Origin: Bryobacterales bacterium
Lineage (GTDB): Bacteria > Acidobacteriota > Terriglobia > Bryobacterales > Bryobacteraceae
Direction: 5' to 3'
DNA length: 8,452 nt
NCBI GenBank assembly: GCA_003164075.1
Contig: PLRZ01000140.1
Span: 3,448 to 11,899, forward strand
The position numbers were made by a program, and so were the translations under genes. Under the pieces are notes generated by a model. It was given only the letters and a program-made list of their open reading frames with translations. It made no database searches and had not been told where the DNA came from. Positions 1-6,886 of the stretch are shown piece by piece. Position 1 is the first letter of the stretch, and each line of letters opens with the position of its first letter.

Positions 1-413
1 GCCAGCTTCATCCATTCCGGCATATAGTGCGGATTGCCGTTCTTCCATGTGGCGAACCATAACAGCACCAGGCGGAGGCGATGCGCTCGAGCCTGCGTCA
101 GGAGGGTGTCGACCACGCTGGTATCGAACTGCCCCGGCCGCGGCTCGAACTGTTCCCAATAGACCGGGATTTCGACGGTGTTGGCGTGCAGGAACTCCAT
201 GGCCGGCCACACTTCGGGGAGCATGGCGGGCCAGCCGCTGGAGTTATTCACCTGGGCGCCCAGAATGAAGTAGGGCGCGTTATCCACAAATAATGCGTAG
301 CGCCCGTCTTTTTTCACCAGCCGCGGAATCGGCCTTTCCGGCACTTGGGCGAACGCCGCCAGTGCGCTGAGTGTGAATAAGACTGCCAGGAAGCAGGAGG
401 TTGCTGGTTTCAT
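1..413 (-). CDS. Secreted beta-galactosidase-like glycoside hydrolase (clan GH-A, GH35/GH42-type), N-terminal 137 codons, cut by window edge
   Basis: The first 137 codons are visible; the gene continues past position 1. Residues 1-22 form a Sec signal peptide (hydrophobic FLAVLFTLSALAAFA, likely cut after AFA, before Q23). From residue 31 the protein reads like the start of the (beta/alpha)8 barrel in GH35/GH42-type beta-galactosidases, especially the group with a DUF5597-type C-terminus: a substrate-entry strand (YFILGAQVNNSSGWPA, 48-63), then NTVEIPVYWEQFEPRPGQFD (78-97), then RLRLVLLWFATWKNG (112-126). The catalytic glutamates lie beyond the window. The likely role is release of terminal galactose or a related sugar outside the cytoplasm. 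The start is the ATG at 413, chosen because it directly precedes the signal peptide; no good Shine-Dalgarno is visible. It lies 35 bp downstream of the GH-D gene on the same strand, so co-transcription is likely. Clan assignment is firm; the exact family and substrate are inferred. Confidence 0.82.
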   Translation of the reverse strand, partial: MKPATSCFLAVLFTLSALAAFAQVPERPIPRLVKKDGRYALFVDNAPYFILGAQVNNSSGWPAMLPEVWPAMEFLHANTVEIPVYWEQFEPRPGQFDTSVVDTLLTQARAHRLRLVLLWFATWKNGNPHYMPEWMKL

Positions 414-419
414 ATGTTC

Positions 420-438
420 GAAGGCGCATGATGCCTTC
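420..438. repeat. Inverted repeat in the 35-bp spacer between two glycosidase genes
   Basis: GAAGGC at 420-425 and GCCTTC at 433-438 form a 6-bp stem with a 7-nt loop. On the minus-strand transcript the hairpin would lie just 5' of the ATG at 413, where a ribosome binding site would be expected. No T-tract follows, so it is not a classical terminator. It may modulate translation of the downstream gene, or may be chance. Confidence 0.3.
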
Positions 439-448
439 ACCCTTTCAC

Positions 449-2803
449 TCAAAAATAGACTTTCCATTCCACATCGTTGCCGGTCGCGGCCGTGTAATCC
501 ACCGTCAAGAGGCGTCCCTCGGCCGTCATCCTGGCGGCCAGGCCACCCGACAACTCTACGCGCTTTGCGGTAAATCCCTCCGGAACGTAGAAGCGCAACT
601 GATACGGGTCGCCGGCCACCGCGCGCGAAATGCCGTGCAGCATCCGCTGCGGGCCATCGTAGGCCAGGTCCTTGATGTCGAATGCCATCTGCCGGATGTG
701 CCTGCTGGTGGAAATCAGCACCGGGCGGTTCTGTTTCTCCACGATGCTGTAGATGTCGCAATCGTACGGGGCCACAGGACGCGGCTTGAAGGTCCCCTGG
801 AAGGTCCCGATCAGTTTCCTGCTCCAGAATTCATAGACGATGTACTCTTTGCCCGGATCGAGCCGGAGATCCTTGGCAGCATCGAGATCGACCGTGAACT
901 TGGCGATCAGTTCCCGAGTCGCCGGGGTAGTGTAAGTGAAGCCTTCGCGAGGGGTCTTGCCGGTATAGTTGAAAACGGCCACCACGTTCCACTTAGCGAA
1001 GGGCCGCTCCACGGGCATGTTCCAGATCTGGGCGGGCTTCCTGACGAACAAGTCGACGGGATACGAAACATCCGGGGTTGGCGGGCTGATCCGCTTCAGA
1101 AGTTCAATCCGGTCCTCGGGGTATGTTTCGTTGAAGGCTTCCTCCAGGAAGAGAGTGCTGCCGGCAAAGGCATGGAAATTGGCGCTGACCTTGGCCTGGG
1201 CATAGTTGAAGCGGCCCGCCGACTCATCGATTGGCTGCGACTTGTACACATGGAAACCGTCGCCGTCGTTCCAAAAAACGCGGCCGTTGTAAAAGAACCG
1301 GATCGACGAACCGAGCAGGGATTCGGTAAGCCACAGGCGCCAGCCGTCACCCTCCTCATAACCGTGGTCGGCGTCGTTCGAAACCCGCGTGATGTCGACA
1401 ATTCCGTAAGTGTGATCGACTACGTTCATGTTGGAGCGAATTACCCGGCGCGGCGCCTTCTGATCGATCACCTCGCGCCAGGGGGTCCCGGCCGCGCGGT
1501 AGGTTTCCAAGGCGCTCATAAAGGGATTGTACTGTCCGGGCCACTTGTCCCACCAGTCGGCGAAATCCATCTCGGCACGGCCGGTTTCGTTCTCGTGGCC
1601 CACCACCCATTGAAACGCCCGCTCGCGTTCCAGCTTGATGGTCAGAGGATTAGAGAAATCGATCACCCGTGTCCCCATCGTCATTCCATAGTAGCGGGCG
1701 TGTATGGGGAGATAACATTCGTCCGGATAACTGGTCCGGCCAGGCCCCCGGCCGGCAGGCTGAGATCCGGCCGGCGTTTGGCGGTCGCCGCCGAGACCGT
1801 ACAATCCGAAACTTCCTTGCCTGCCGGGCCCGCCCAGTCCCCAATAGAAATCAGTCAGGCCGTGCTCCTTGAAGAACTTATTGGCATTGGCTTCGCTGCC
1901 TCCGGAGAGGTACCCGTGGAAGCGGCTGAAGTTGTTGGAAACCAAATCCCGGTCGTCAAGATCGATCGGGCGCCGCTGCTTCAGACGGATATCGTACGCG
2001 ATGGCGATCAGGTCCGCCTGGTGTTCCATGGCGCGCAGCGCATCGGTATTGAAATCGATGAGCAGTTTTTCGCCTGCAAAGCTCTCTCCCGCAGGCATGG
2101 TGACTTTGTAGCTGCAATATCCCCGAACCCTCATGCGGTCGTTGGTTTTTCCTTGCCAGCCCGCCCCTACTTCAAACCTCGATGCCCCTTTCGTGACGGT
2201 CACGTGTCCCATGAGCAGGCTGTTGCCGGTATCCATGTCTCGGATCACGTGATTCACCTGGTACATCTTCGGCACGACGAAACTCACCACCGGCGCAAGA
2301 TCGTAGTATTCGCGGTTCTGAGACATGGTTCCCAGGCTGGTCCATCTCTCGGTGGTTCCGCCCAGCCGCACATCGTTGGATACGAAGGTATCCATCTCCA
2401 CCACGTCGACAGCTTTGCCGGTGTGGTTCGAACGGCCCAGGCTCACCAGAATGTCGTTGCCGGTCTTGCTGGCGGAGATCTGATAGTCGAAATCGAGCTG
2501 GCCGGCCTTCGTCCCATGCAGGGTAACCGTTGCGAAGGATCCGAAGTTGTTGGAATCAGAGTTACTTACGGTACCGGTCACTCTCCAGCCCGAGGGGTCG
2601 TCTCCGGGCAGGAAGTAAACGTCATGGAGACGCATCGGCGTGCCTTTGACCTCCGCCGACCAGCGGCAGGCGGTTACATCGACAGATACCAGCAGGTTCT
2701 TGGTATCGATCTTGATTGGCGAAGCTGCGTTGGTGGGCAGGGATGGAACAAGAATCACCGTGCCCCATAAGCCCCAGGCGCATAAGTTCTTCCGGATCTG
2801 CAT
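449..2803 (-). CDS. Secreted clan GH-D glycoside hydrolase, alpha-galactosidase-like (GH27/GH36-type), divergent
   Basis: 784 aa. Residues 1-27 are a Sec signal peptide ending TNA/A. Residues 30-255 look like the N-terminal beta-sandwich of GH36-type enzymes. A barrel-like region (about 285-575) follows, then a C-terminal beta domain (about 580-784) with SRHIRQMAFDIKDL (700-713) and LHGISRAVAGDPYQLRF (722-738), typical of these proteins. Clan GH-D marks are the nucleophile-type motif EMDFADWW (candidate D413), the acid/base-type motif RVSNDAD (R473, candidate D477), the late barrel element RVFWNDGDGFHVY (508-520), and the stretch LFLEEAF...RIELLKRISPP. Retaining alpha-galactosidase activity is the family norm; the substrate here is unknown. 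Two oddities are that the usual Lys two residues before the nucleophile is Glu411, and that a Gly/Pro/Arg-rich insert (322-358) sits where the DDGW-type loop would be. The start at 2803 has a GAGGAAAGAG ribosome site 5-7 nt upstream. It lies between the GH106-like remnant and the GH-A gene. Confidence 0.8.
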   Translation of the reverse strand: MQIRKNLCAWGLWGTVILVPSLPTNAASPIKIDTKNLLVSVDVTACRWSAEVKGTPMRLHDVYFLPGDDPSGWRVTGTVSNSDSNNFGSFATVTLHGTKAGQLDFDYQISASKTGNDILVSLGRSNHTGKAVDVVEMDTFVSNDVRLGGTTERWTSLGTMSQNREYYDLAPVVSFVVPKMYQVNHVIRDMDTGNSLLMGHVTVTKGASRFEVGAGWQGKTNDRMRVRGYCSYKVTMPAGESFAGEKLLIDFNTDALRAMEHQADLIAIAYDIRLKQRRPIDLDDRDLVSNNFSRFHGYLSGGSEANANKFFKEHGLTDFYWGLGGPGRQGSFGLYGLGGDRQTPAGSQPAGRGPGRTSYPDECYLPIHARYYGMTMGTRVIDFSNPLTIKLERERAFQWVVGHENETGRAEMDFADWWDKWPGQYNPFMSALETYRAAGTPWREVIDQKAPRRVIRSNMNVVDHTYGIVDITRVSNDADHGYEEGDGWRLWLTESLLGSSIRFFYNGRVFWNDGDGFHVYKSQPIDESAGRFNYAQAKVSANFHAFAGSTLFLEEAFNETYPEDRIELLKRISPPTPDVSYPVDLFVRKPAQIWNMPVERPFAKWNVVAVFNYTGKTPREGFTYTTPATRELIAKFTVDLDAAKDLRLDPGKEYIVYEFWSRKLIGTFQGTFKPRPVAPYDCDIYSIVEKQNRPVLISTSRHIRQMAFDIKDLAYDGPQRMLHGISRAVAGDPYQLRFYVPEGFTAKRVELSGGLAARMTAEGRLLTVDYTAATGNDVEWKVYF

Positions 2804-2832
2804 ATTTCTCTTTCCTCAAAACCACTCTTATT

Positions 2833-2873
2833 GGCGCACGTACTCCTGCGTGTCGCCTCGACTCTGTTGTCGA
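2833..2873. repeat. Two adjacent inverted repeats upstream of the GH-D gene
   Basis: The first repeat pairs GGCGCACG (2833-2840) with CGTGTCGCC (2849-2857): 8 base pairs with one bulged T and an 8-nt loop. The second, immediately next, pairs TCGAC (2858-2862) with GTCGA (2869-2873) around a 6-nt loop. They lie 30-70 bp upstream of the GH-D start and would be in its leader if it is transcribed from further up. They could be regulator half-sites, RNA hairpins or chance. No clear -10/-35 pair was found in the 161-bp gap. Confidence 0.25.
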
Positions 2874-2964
2874 TGCGCGGTATCGCTGGCTGAACGTCGC
2901 CGAAAACTGCGCATCCGGCACGCGATGCCTTCTGGGCCAGCGCGCGCGCCGCCGTCGTAACGGC

Positions 2965-3314
2965 TCACTTCACGGCTACACCCCACACATTGGCGAGGCG
3001 CGATTTACCCGCCGGACCTTCCACCTCGAGAATGGCCGTGTATTCCCTGCCCGTTTTGTACTGGTGCACCGGATTCTGTTCCGTGGATGTAGAACCGTCT
3101 CCGAAATCCCATTTCCAAGACGTAATCTTGCCTTGCGACTCGGACCATTCCAACTGGTAAACGGGTTGATGACGCCGTATTCGTGCGGCGGCGTTTTGAA
3201 GTTGGCGGCCGCCTCGCGCACGGACGGCACCGTGATCTGTTGCCAGGGCCGTTGCGCCGGCAACACGTCCGCCAGCAGCGGAACGATAGCGAAAGTCGCG
3301 AGCATGTTTTTCAT
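2965..3314 (-). pseudogene. Chimeric gene remnant: GH106-like N-terminus fused out of frame to a PKD-domain tail
   Basis: The ATG at 3314 has a GGGAG ribosome site (8 nt spacing) and encodes a signal peptide ([20 protein letters not shown]). The following residues, to P58 (nt 3141), match residues 21-59 of the intact GH106-like protein upstream at 29 of 39 positions, ending in the shared WNGP. From about nt 3153 the coding signal switches to another frame, reading [20 protein letters not shown], then [20 protein letters not shown], ending VWGVAVK and TGA at 2965. This second part is a PKD (Ig-like) domain with its hallmark WDFGDG. The two parts are out of frame, so a normal ribosome would not make the fusion. 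The best explanation is a deletion or recombination joining a paralogous GH106 gene start to the 3' end of a different PKD-containing gene. Whether a short secreted peptide is still made is unknown. Confidence 0.75.
3141..3257 (-). repeat. Diverged duplicate of the GH106-like gene start (copy 1)
   Basis: This 117-bp stretch aligns without gaps to 6114-6230, including a 21-nt identical run (3173-3193 versus 6146-6166). Both copies are on the same strand and about 3 kb apart, in the same codon register, with mostly conservative amino-acid differences. They are therefore protein-coding paralogues rather than a mobile repeat. They could recombine with each other. Confidence 0.75.
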
Positions 3315-3536
3315 ATCAAGCTCCCTCGAAGTCACCAAAGAAGCGACGTTGGGCAGGTGGGCACGGCCTCTCACACAAGAAGCGGCAAACGGTGTTGTGG
3401 GAAGGTGCGACAGGCGGTGCTGGCCTGCCAATCCGGCCGTCGTTTTCACTCCCGCACAATTCCTGTCGAGGCACGGGAAAGGACCGCGATATCTGTCCGC
3501 CATGGTCTGTATCAAGCGGCATCGCCTGCGAGAATC

Positions 3537-6290
3537 TTACCGCGCCACCAGCCGGACCGGGCCAAGCAAGCCCGTAGGCGGCGCGACAGTCCGGCCTCTT
3601 CCACCTGCCGGTGGGGCAGGTGCCGCAGTTGCGGCGGCTTGCGCCCGGCCGCCTCGCCCGCCAGCAGCTTGGGCGGCGGGTGCGGCAACCGGAGGAGGCG
3701 CACCACCCCCGCGGCCGGCTGCGGCCGTGCGTACTTCCACCTCCAGATCGTTGCTGCCGGGGCGTACGACATCGGTCACATCCCAACGGTAAGGCTGCCA
3801 GGCGTGTGCCTCCAACTGTTTCCCGTTCAGTTTCACGCGCGCGAAGTCGTTCACATCGCCAATTTCCAGAAACAGGCGTTTCCCCGCGGGATTGGGGGAA
3901 GCGGTGAAATGCGTGCGATAGGTCGCCGGACCGGCGAAGGATGGCGCGCCCAGATCTTCCCATGATTTCAAGGTGGTGGTCATCTGCTTGCCGTTCAGGT
4001 CCACATTCCAGTCCCCGCCCAGTTCCACTAGCGTGTTGCCCGCCGCGAAGGAAGGCTCCGCGGCGCCCACGCCGCGGGGAAGCGGCCCCACCACCACGAC
4101 CTTGGCTTCGTAGGGGCCCAGCGCCAGCGGGAAGCGCACCGAATCGCCCTCGGCCGTGGCTGCCGCCAGAGGATGAATCTCACCGGTGGAAAGGTCCCAG
4201 TCCTGGGCCTGGCCGCGGCCGGCAACGGTGGCCATGCGCGATTCCGCCTTGTTGCTCTCGTTGAAGAAGTAGTACATGTCCGCGTCGCGCCAGCTCCGGT
4301 GCGTATAGGTCAATCGCGGGAATTCGGCGTCCAGCTTCACGTCCGGCTTCGGCAACGCCGCCAGCACGCGCGCGGTGATGTCGACCGAAGGCTCCATCAG
4401 CGTGGCGAAGCTCAGGTCGGGGACGTCCTTGGCATTCAGGAAGGTTTGGTCCACGATCAGCCCCGGGGTCTTGCCTACGAAAATCGCTTTACCGCCGGCT
4501 TTCACAAATGCCTGCAGGCGCGCCAGCCCGGTTCGCGTAATCACCGACATGGACGGAAAGACAATCGCCGTGTAAACCTGGCCGCTAAGGTTCTTGAAGC
4601 CGCCGTTCTCGATGGTAGCCACGGAACTCAGGGACTGTTCGTCGAAGTAATCCCAATCCACCTGGTGTTCGAATAGCTGCCAGCCCAGTTTGGTAGTGCT
4701 TCGGTCGGCCTCCTGGTCGCCCATCCAGATGCTGTTGCCGGGATGATACAGAGCCACCTGCGCCGCTGGGCGTCCAATGGCCATCAGATAGCCGCCGCGG
4801 TCGGCATACCAGGCCACCATCGAGGCTTGCGGTGGTGTCTCGAACGCCGCAGGGGCCGGGGTTGATGGGTCCCCTCCACCGCGTGTCACAGGGACGCGGA
4901 TCTGGAGCAAGGTGACGCCTCGCACCAGCTGGAAATCCAGTTGGTACTTGCCGTCAATGCCCGTTCCCCCGCCTTCTTCGGCCCACACCTTGGGCTTGCC
5001 GAAGAGATGCGCCGCCGAGGAGGCCAGCTTGGGGAAATTGTTGTTGACATTCCACGTGCCGTCCGGCGTATGCACCGCATTGGGCACAAGCTGGTTCAGG
5101 TTATCGATTCCGGGCACCTCCACATACCGGTTGTCGCGGAAGTAATCGCCTTCGCTGCGCTCCAGCGCGACCATGGTCTCTTCGTGGTTCAGGTGCACCA
5201 GGTACTCCACGTTGTACTTCTTGCACCACGCGGCCTGTTCACCGAAAAAGCTGTTCTGGAAGATAGCGCTCCAGACGTCGGCGTAGTCGGCTCTGGCCCG
5301 CCGCGACTCTTCCGTGGTTTCCGCCCCGCTGCCGTAGAAGAATGTAGGAAGGAAGGGCTTCAGGTCATAGCCTTTGCGCTGCTGGAATTCCTCAAGCAGT
5401 TTGGGAGTCCATGGAATAGAGCTGCTGTAATCCGGCTCATCGCCGAAGAAACCCAGAACGATCTTGCCGAACTGATCGCCCACCGCCTGCCGGTAGGTCT
5501 CGTGGGTGATCTTCAGGAAGGCGCGCGTGGCTTCCGGATCCAGGTAGTCGATGAGCGAATAGAGGGCATCCTTGGCGCGCGTTCCGTCCTCTCGATTGAA
5601 GTTCCTCGTCGGTGAGCTGACGTGGATGTGCCGCACGAAGACCACTTCCCAGGTCAGCCGCGGCTCGTTGGGAGTGGAGCCCTGCGCCGGTACGGTCCAT
5701 TTGAGCTGACCGTCCGCTGGAACCGGGATGTTGATAACGCCTTGAATCTGTTGGTCCTGGCCTGTCTTGGTAGCGAAAATCGCCAGCGTGTCGGGCGGCG
5801 CCGGCATGGTGAGCGTTTGGCCGGGAACCACGTGGACCCGGATATCGGCGACGATGCCCTGCATGCCGAGTTGCGGGTACAGCCTGCTGATATTGCCGCC
5901 GGCGAACCCGCTCGGGTAATCGGATTCGTCCTGGATCCACAGCCGCATTCCCCGCTTGGCCGCTTCCTGGACCGTGAATTTGACCTGCTCCATGTGTTCC
6001 GGCGAAAGGTACTTCGGCTCGCCGCGTCCCGGCGAAAGGTTGACTACGAAAATGCCATTGGCTGCAAGCTGGTCCAAATCGCGGACGATCCGAGCCCTCA
6101 CCTCTTTGGGGTCGGGGCCGTTCCAACTGGCAAACGGCTGGATGGCGCCGTATTCGTGCGGCGGCGATTTGAAATTCGCGGCCACATCAGCGGCCGAGGG
6201 AATGGTGATCTCCTGCCAGGGGCGCTGTGCCATCGCGGCGAATGAAAAAAGAAGAAATACGAGTGATCTGGCCAAACCTCTCATCTTCAT
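3537..6290 (-). CDS. Secreted GH106-like glycoside hydrolase (alpha-L-rhamnosidase type)
   Basis: 917 aa. The signal peptide (1-21) ends AMA before Q22. The N-terminal part (25-300) is the GH106-type barrel start: PPHEYGAIQPFASWNG (43-58), RDLDQLAANGIFVVNLSPGR (70-89), WIQDESDYPSGFAGG (118-132). It continues with LIDYLDPEATRAFLKITHETY (246-266) and GKIVLGFFGDEPDYSS (275-290). Later come VEYLVHLNHEE (361-371) and FGKPKVWAEEGGGTG (430-444). Acidic residues D284/E285, E370 and E438/E439 are catalytic or metal-binding candidates. Residues 500-625 resemble a glutamine-amidotransferase-like domain, and 752-855 form a jelly-roll of the GH2 sugar-binding type. The C-terminus carries a low-complexity Ala/Gly/Pro/Arg insert (856-903) before the last strand GLLGPVRLV. 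The expected activity is hydrolysis of terminal alpha-L-rhamnose outside the cytoplasm; many relatives are uncharacterised. The first ATG is favoured by GGAGG 7 nt upstream over the ATG two codons in. It is the first gene of the minus-strand block. Confidence 0.78.
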   Translation of the reverse strand: MKMRGLARSLVFLLFSFAAMAQRPWQEITIPSAADVAANFKSPPHEYGAIQPFASWNGPDPKEVRARIVRDLDQLAANGIFVVNLSPGRGEPKYLSPEHMEQVKFTVQEAAKRGMRLWIQDESDYPSGFAGGNISRLYPQLGMQGIVADIRVHVVPGQTLTMPAPPDTLAIFATKTGQDQQIQGVINIPVPADGQLKWTVPAQGSTPNEPRLTWEVVFVRHIHVSSPTRNFNREDGTRAKDALYSLIDYLDPEATRAFLKITHETYRQAVGDQFGKIVLGFFGDEPDYSSSIPWTPKLLEEFQQRKGYDLKPFLPTFFYGSGAETTEESRRARADYADVWSAIFQNSFFGEQAAWCKKYNVEYLVHLNHEETMVALERSEGDYFRDNRYVEVPGIDNLNQLVPNAVHTPDGTWNVNNNFPKLASSAAHLFGKPKVWAEEGGGTGIDGKYQLDFQLVRGVTLLQIRVPVTRGGGDPSTPAPAAFETPPQASMVAWYADRGGYLMAIGRPAAQVALYHPGNSIWMGDQEADRSTTKLGWQLFEHQVDWDYFDEQSLSSVATIENGGFKNLSGQVYTAIVFPSMSVITRTGLARLQAFVKAGGKAIFVGKTPGLIVDQTFLNAKDVPDLSFATLMEPSVDITARVLAALPKPDVKLDAEFPRLTYTHRSWRDADMYYFFNESNKAESRMATVAGRGQAQDWDLSTGEIHPLAAATAEGDSVRFPLALGPYEAKVVVVGPLPRGVGAAEPSFAAGNTLVELGGDWNVDLNGKQMTTTLKSWEDLGAPSFAGPATYRTHFTASPNPAGKRLFLEIGDVNDFARVKLNGKQLEAHAWQPYRWDVTDVVRPGSNDLEVEVRTAAAGRGGGAPPPVAAPAAQAAGGRGGRAQAAATAAPAPPAGGRGRTVAPPTGLLGPVRLVAR
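3582..3725 (-). repeat. Low-complexity Ala/Gly/Pro/Arg-coding tract inside the GH106-like gene
   Basis: These 48 codons encode short imperfect repeats (AAGRGGG, AAGGRGG, PAGGRGR, with APAPP/PPPVAAP between). The tract splits the C-terminal jelly-roll: the strand NDLEVEVRT precedes it, and the closing PTGLLGPVRLV follows. It is probably an exposed disordered loop that grew by slippage or unequal exchange in GC-rich codons. Confidence 0.7.
6114..6230 (-). repeat. GH106-like gene start, copy 2 of the duplicated segment
   Basis: This is the counterpart of 3141-3257, within the intact gene. It encodes residues 21-59, from AQRPWQEITIP to SWNGP. Similarity between the two copies ends just after the WNGP codons, which marks the breakpoint of the fused remnant. 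Confidence 0.75.
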
Positions 6291-6312
6291 TTCTTTGCCT
6301 CCATGCGAAGAC

Positions 6313-6328
6313 GGGGTTGATTATAACA
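6313..6328 (-). promoter_or_regulatory. Extended -10 promoter for the GH106-like gene
   Basis: On the minus strand TGTTATAAT (6328-6320) matches the extended -10 consensus TGnTATAAT exactly. No good -35 hexamer lies 16-18 bp upstream, as is common for extended -10 promoters. Transcription should start near 6313, giving a leader of about 22 nt with GGAGG 7 nt before the ATG at 6290. The downstream minus-strand genes may be read from here too, although gaps of 222 and 161 bp leave room for other promoters. Confidence 0.6.
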
Positions 6329-6591
6329 AGTTTCAGGAAAGCCCAGCTTCTTTCAAATACGGAGTGATATTCCGAAAAGTGGTAGCTAGCGGTCCCGCGC
6401 AGGGCGCGTGTTTCTTCCCGAGAATAAACGTGGCGCAATACCGGATGGAGGCGGAAGGAGTCGTCGATGCTAAACGTGGGGAGAATACTTCGCAAGCGCG
6501 CATGGGGCGCGGCGCTTTGGTATTCGGTGGCTACCACCTGCCGAGCGGTCAGGCGCAGGACGGAAAGGCCACCGTGCAATCTGGGCGTGGC

Positions 6592-6731
6592 GTCGATTCT
6601 ACGGTTCGGCGCGAGGGTTGCGAGCCGTTCGGCCAGAGCTGATAACTCAGCAGCCGCGTCAGGCGCAAGACGCCGAAACGCCGAAACGCCTCGACCAAAG
6701 ATGCCTCTCGCGGATTCAGATGCATCGCCAT
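6592..6731 (-). pseudogene. Frameshifted remnant of a small helical protein gene
   Basis: Starting from the ATG at 6725 (GGAG 8 nt upstream) or the one at 6731, the frame reads MHLNPREASLVEAFRR, then loses sense. The neighbouring frame continues AFRRLAPDAAAELSALAERL and ATLAPNRRIDA. At the join, an 8-bp unit (CGCCGAAA on the plus strand) occurs twice in tandem, at 6671-6678 and 6679-6686, followed by CGCC. Removing one copy restores one frame of about 43 residues, strongly amphipathic and helical. After RRIDA nothing recognisable follows, so the 3' end also appears lost. Small Leu/Ala/Arg-rich proteins of this kind can be antitoxins or other regulators; that is only a guess. No toxin gene is visible nearby. 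Confidence 0.55.
6671..6690. repeat. 8-bp tandem duplication (2.5 units of CGCCGAAA)
   Basis: The unit CGCCGAAA occurs at 6671-6678 and 6679-6686, with a partial CGCC at 6687-6690. Because 8 is not a multiple of 3, the second copy shifts the frame of the small minus-strand gene it lies in. This is typical of replication slippage. Confidence 0.8.
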
Positions 6732-6857
6732 CACTCCGAAACGCAGCACAGCGAGCTGAATTGCATCTAGACTCGGTTCGCTGCGTGCTTTGTGACCAGT
6801 GTGCTGCCAACTCTCGCATGGACGTCCTCCTTGTCGGCCCATCCTGGAGTGAAGGCG

Positions 6858-6886
6858 TTGGCCCACCCCTGGCACGCGCCTATACT
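6858..6886 (+). promoter_or_regulatory. Sigma70-type promoter for the DUF1080 gene, probably giving a leaderless mRNA
   Basis: The -35 TTGGCC (6858-6863) and -10 TATACT (6881-6886) are separated by exactly 17 bp. The -10 matches 5 of 6 consensus positions and the -35 matches 4 of 6. The -10 ends 6 nt before the ATG at 6893, so the expected transcription start falls on or next to the A of the start codon. The only Shine-Dalgarno-like bases (AGGA, 6887-6890) are 2 nt from the ATG, too close to work, which fits leaderless initiation. Confidence 0.6.

Noticed and set aside
401..2770. A 789-codon open frame on the plus strand, fully antisense to the GH-D gene
   Set aside because: Its protein has no recognisable domain, signal peptide or family motif and there is no good ribosome site. 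The opposite strand encodes a clear glycosidase. In GC-rich coding DNA the antisense frame often stays open because of third-position bias.
3141..3155. Programmed ribosomal frameshifting joining the GH106-like start to the PKD domain
   Set aside because: No slippery heptamer or stop-codon-based shift site is present at the join, and the GH106-like part lacks nearly all of its catalytic barrel. A deletion scar explains it better.
2716..3965. Two long overlapping plus-strand frames across the fused remnant and the end of the GH106-like gene
   Set aside because: They are Arg/Pro/Ser-rich shadow translations antisense to recognised coding segments, with no motif or ribosome site.
6745..6790. A minus-strand string SLDAIQLAVLRFG resembling the end of a PIN-domain toxin
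   Set aside because: The match is about ten residues only, none of the other PIN acidic motifs is present, and the same bases lie directly before the start of the small helical-protein gene. Probably chance.
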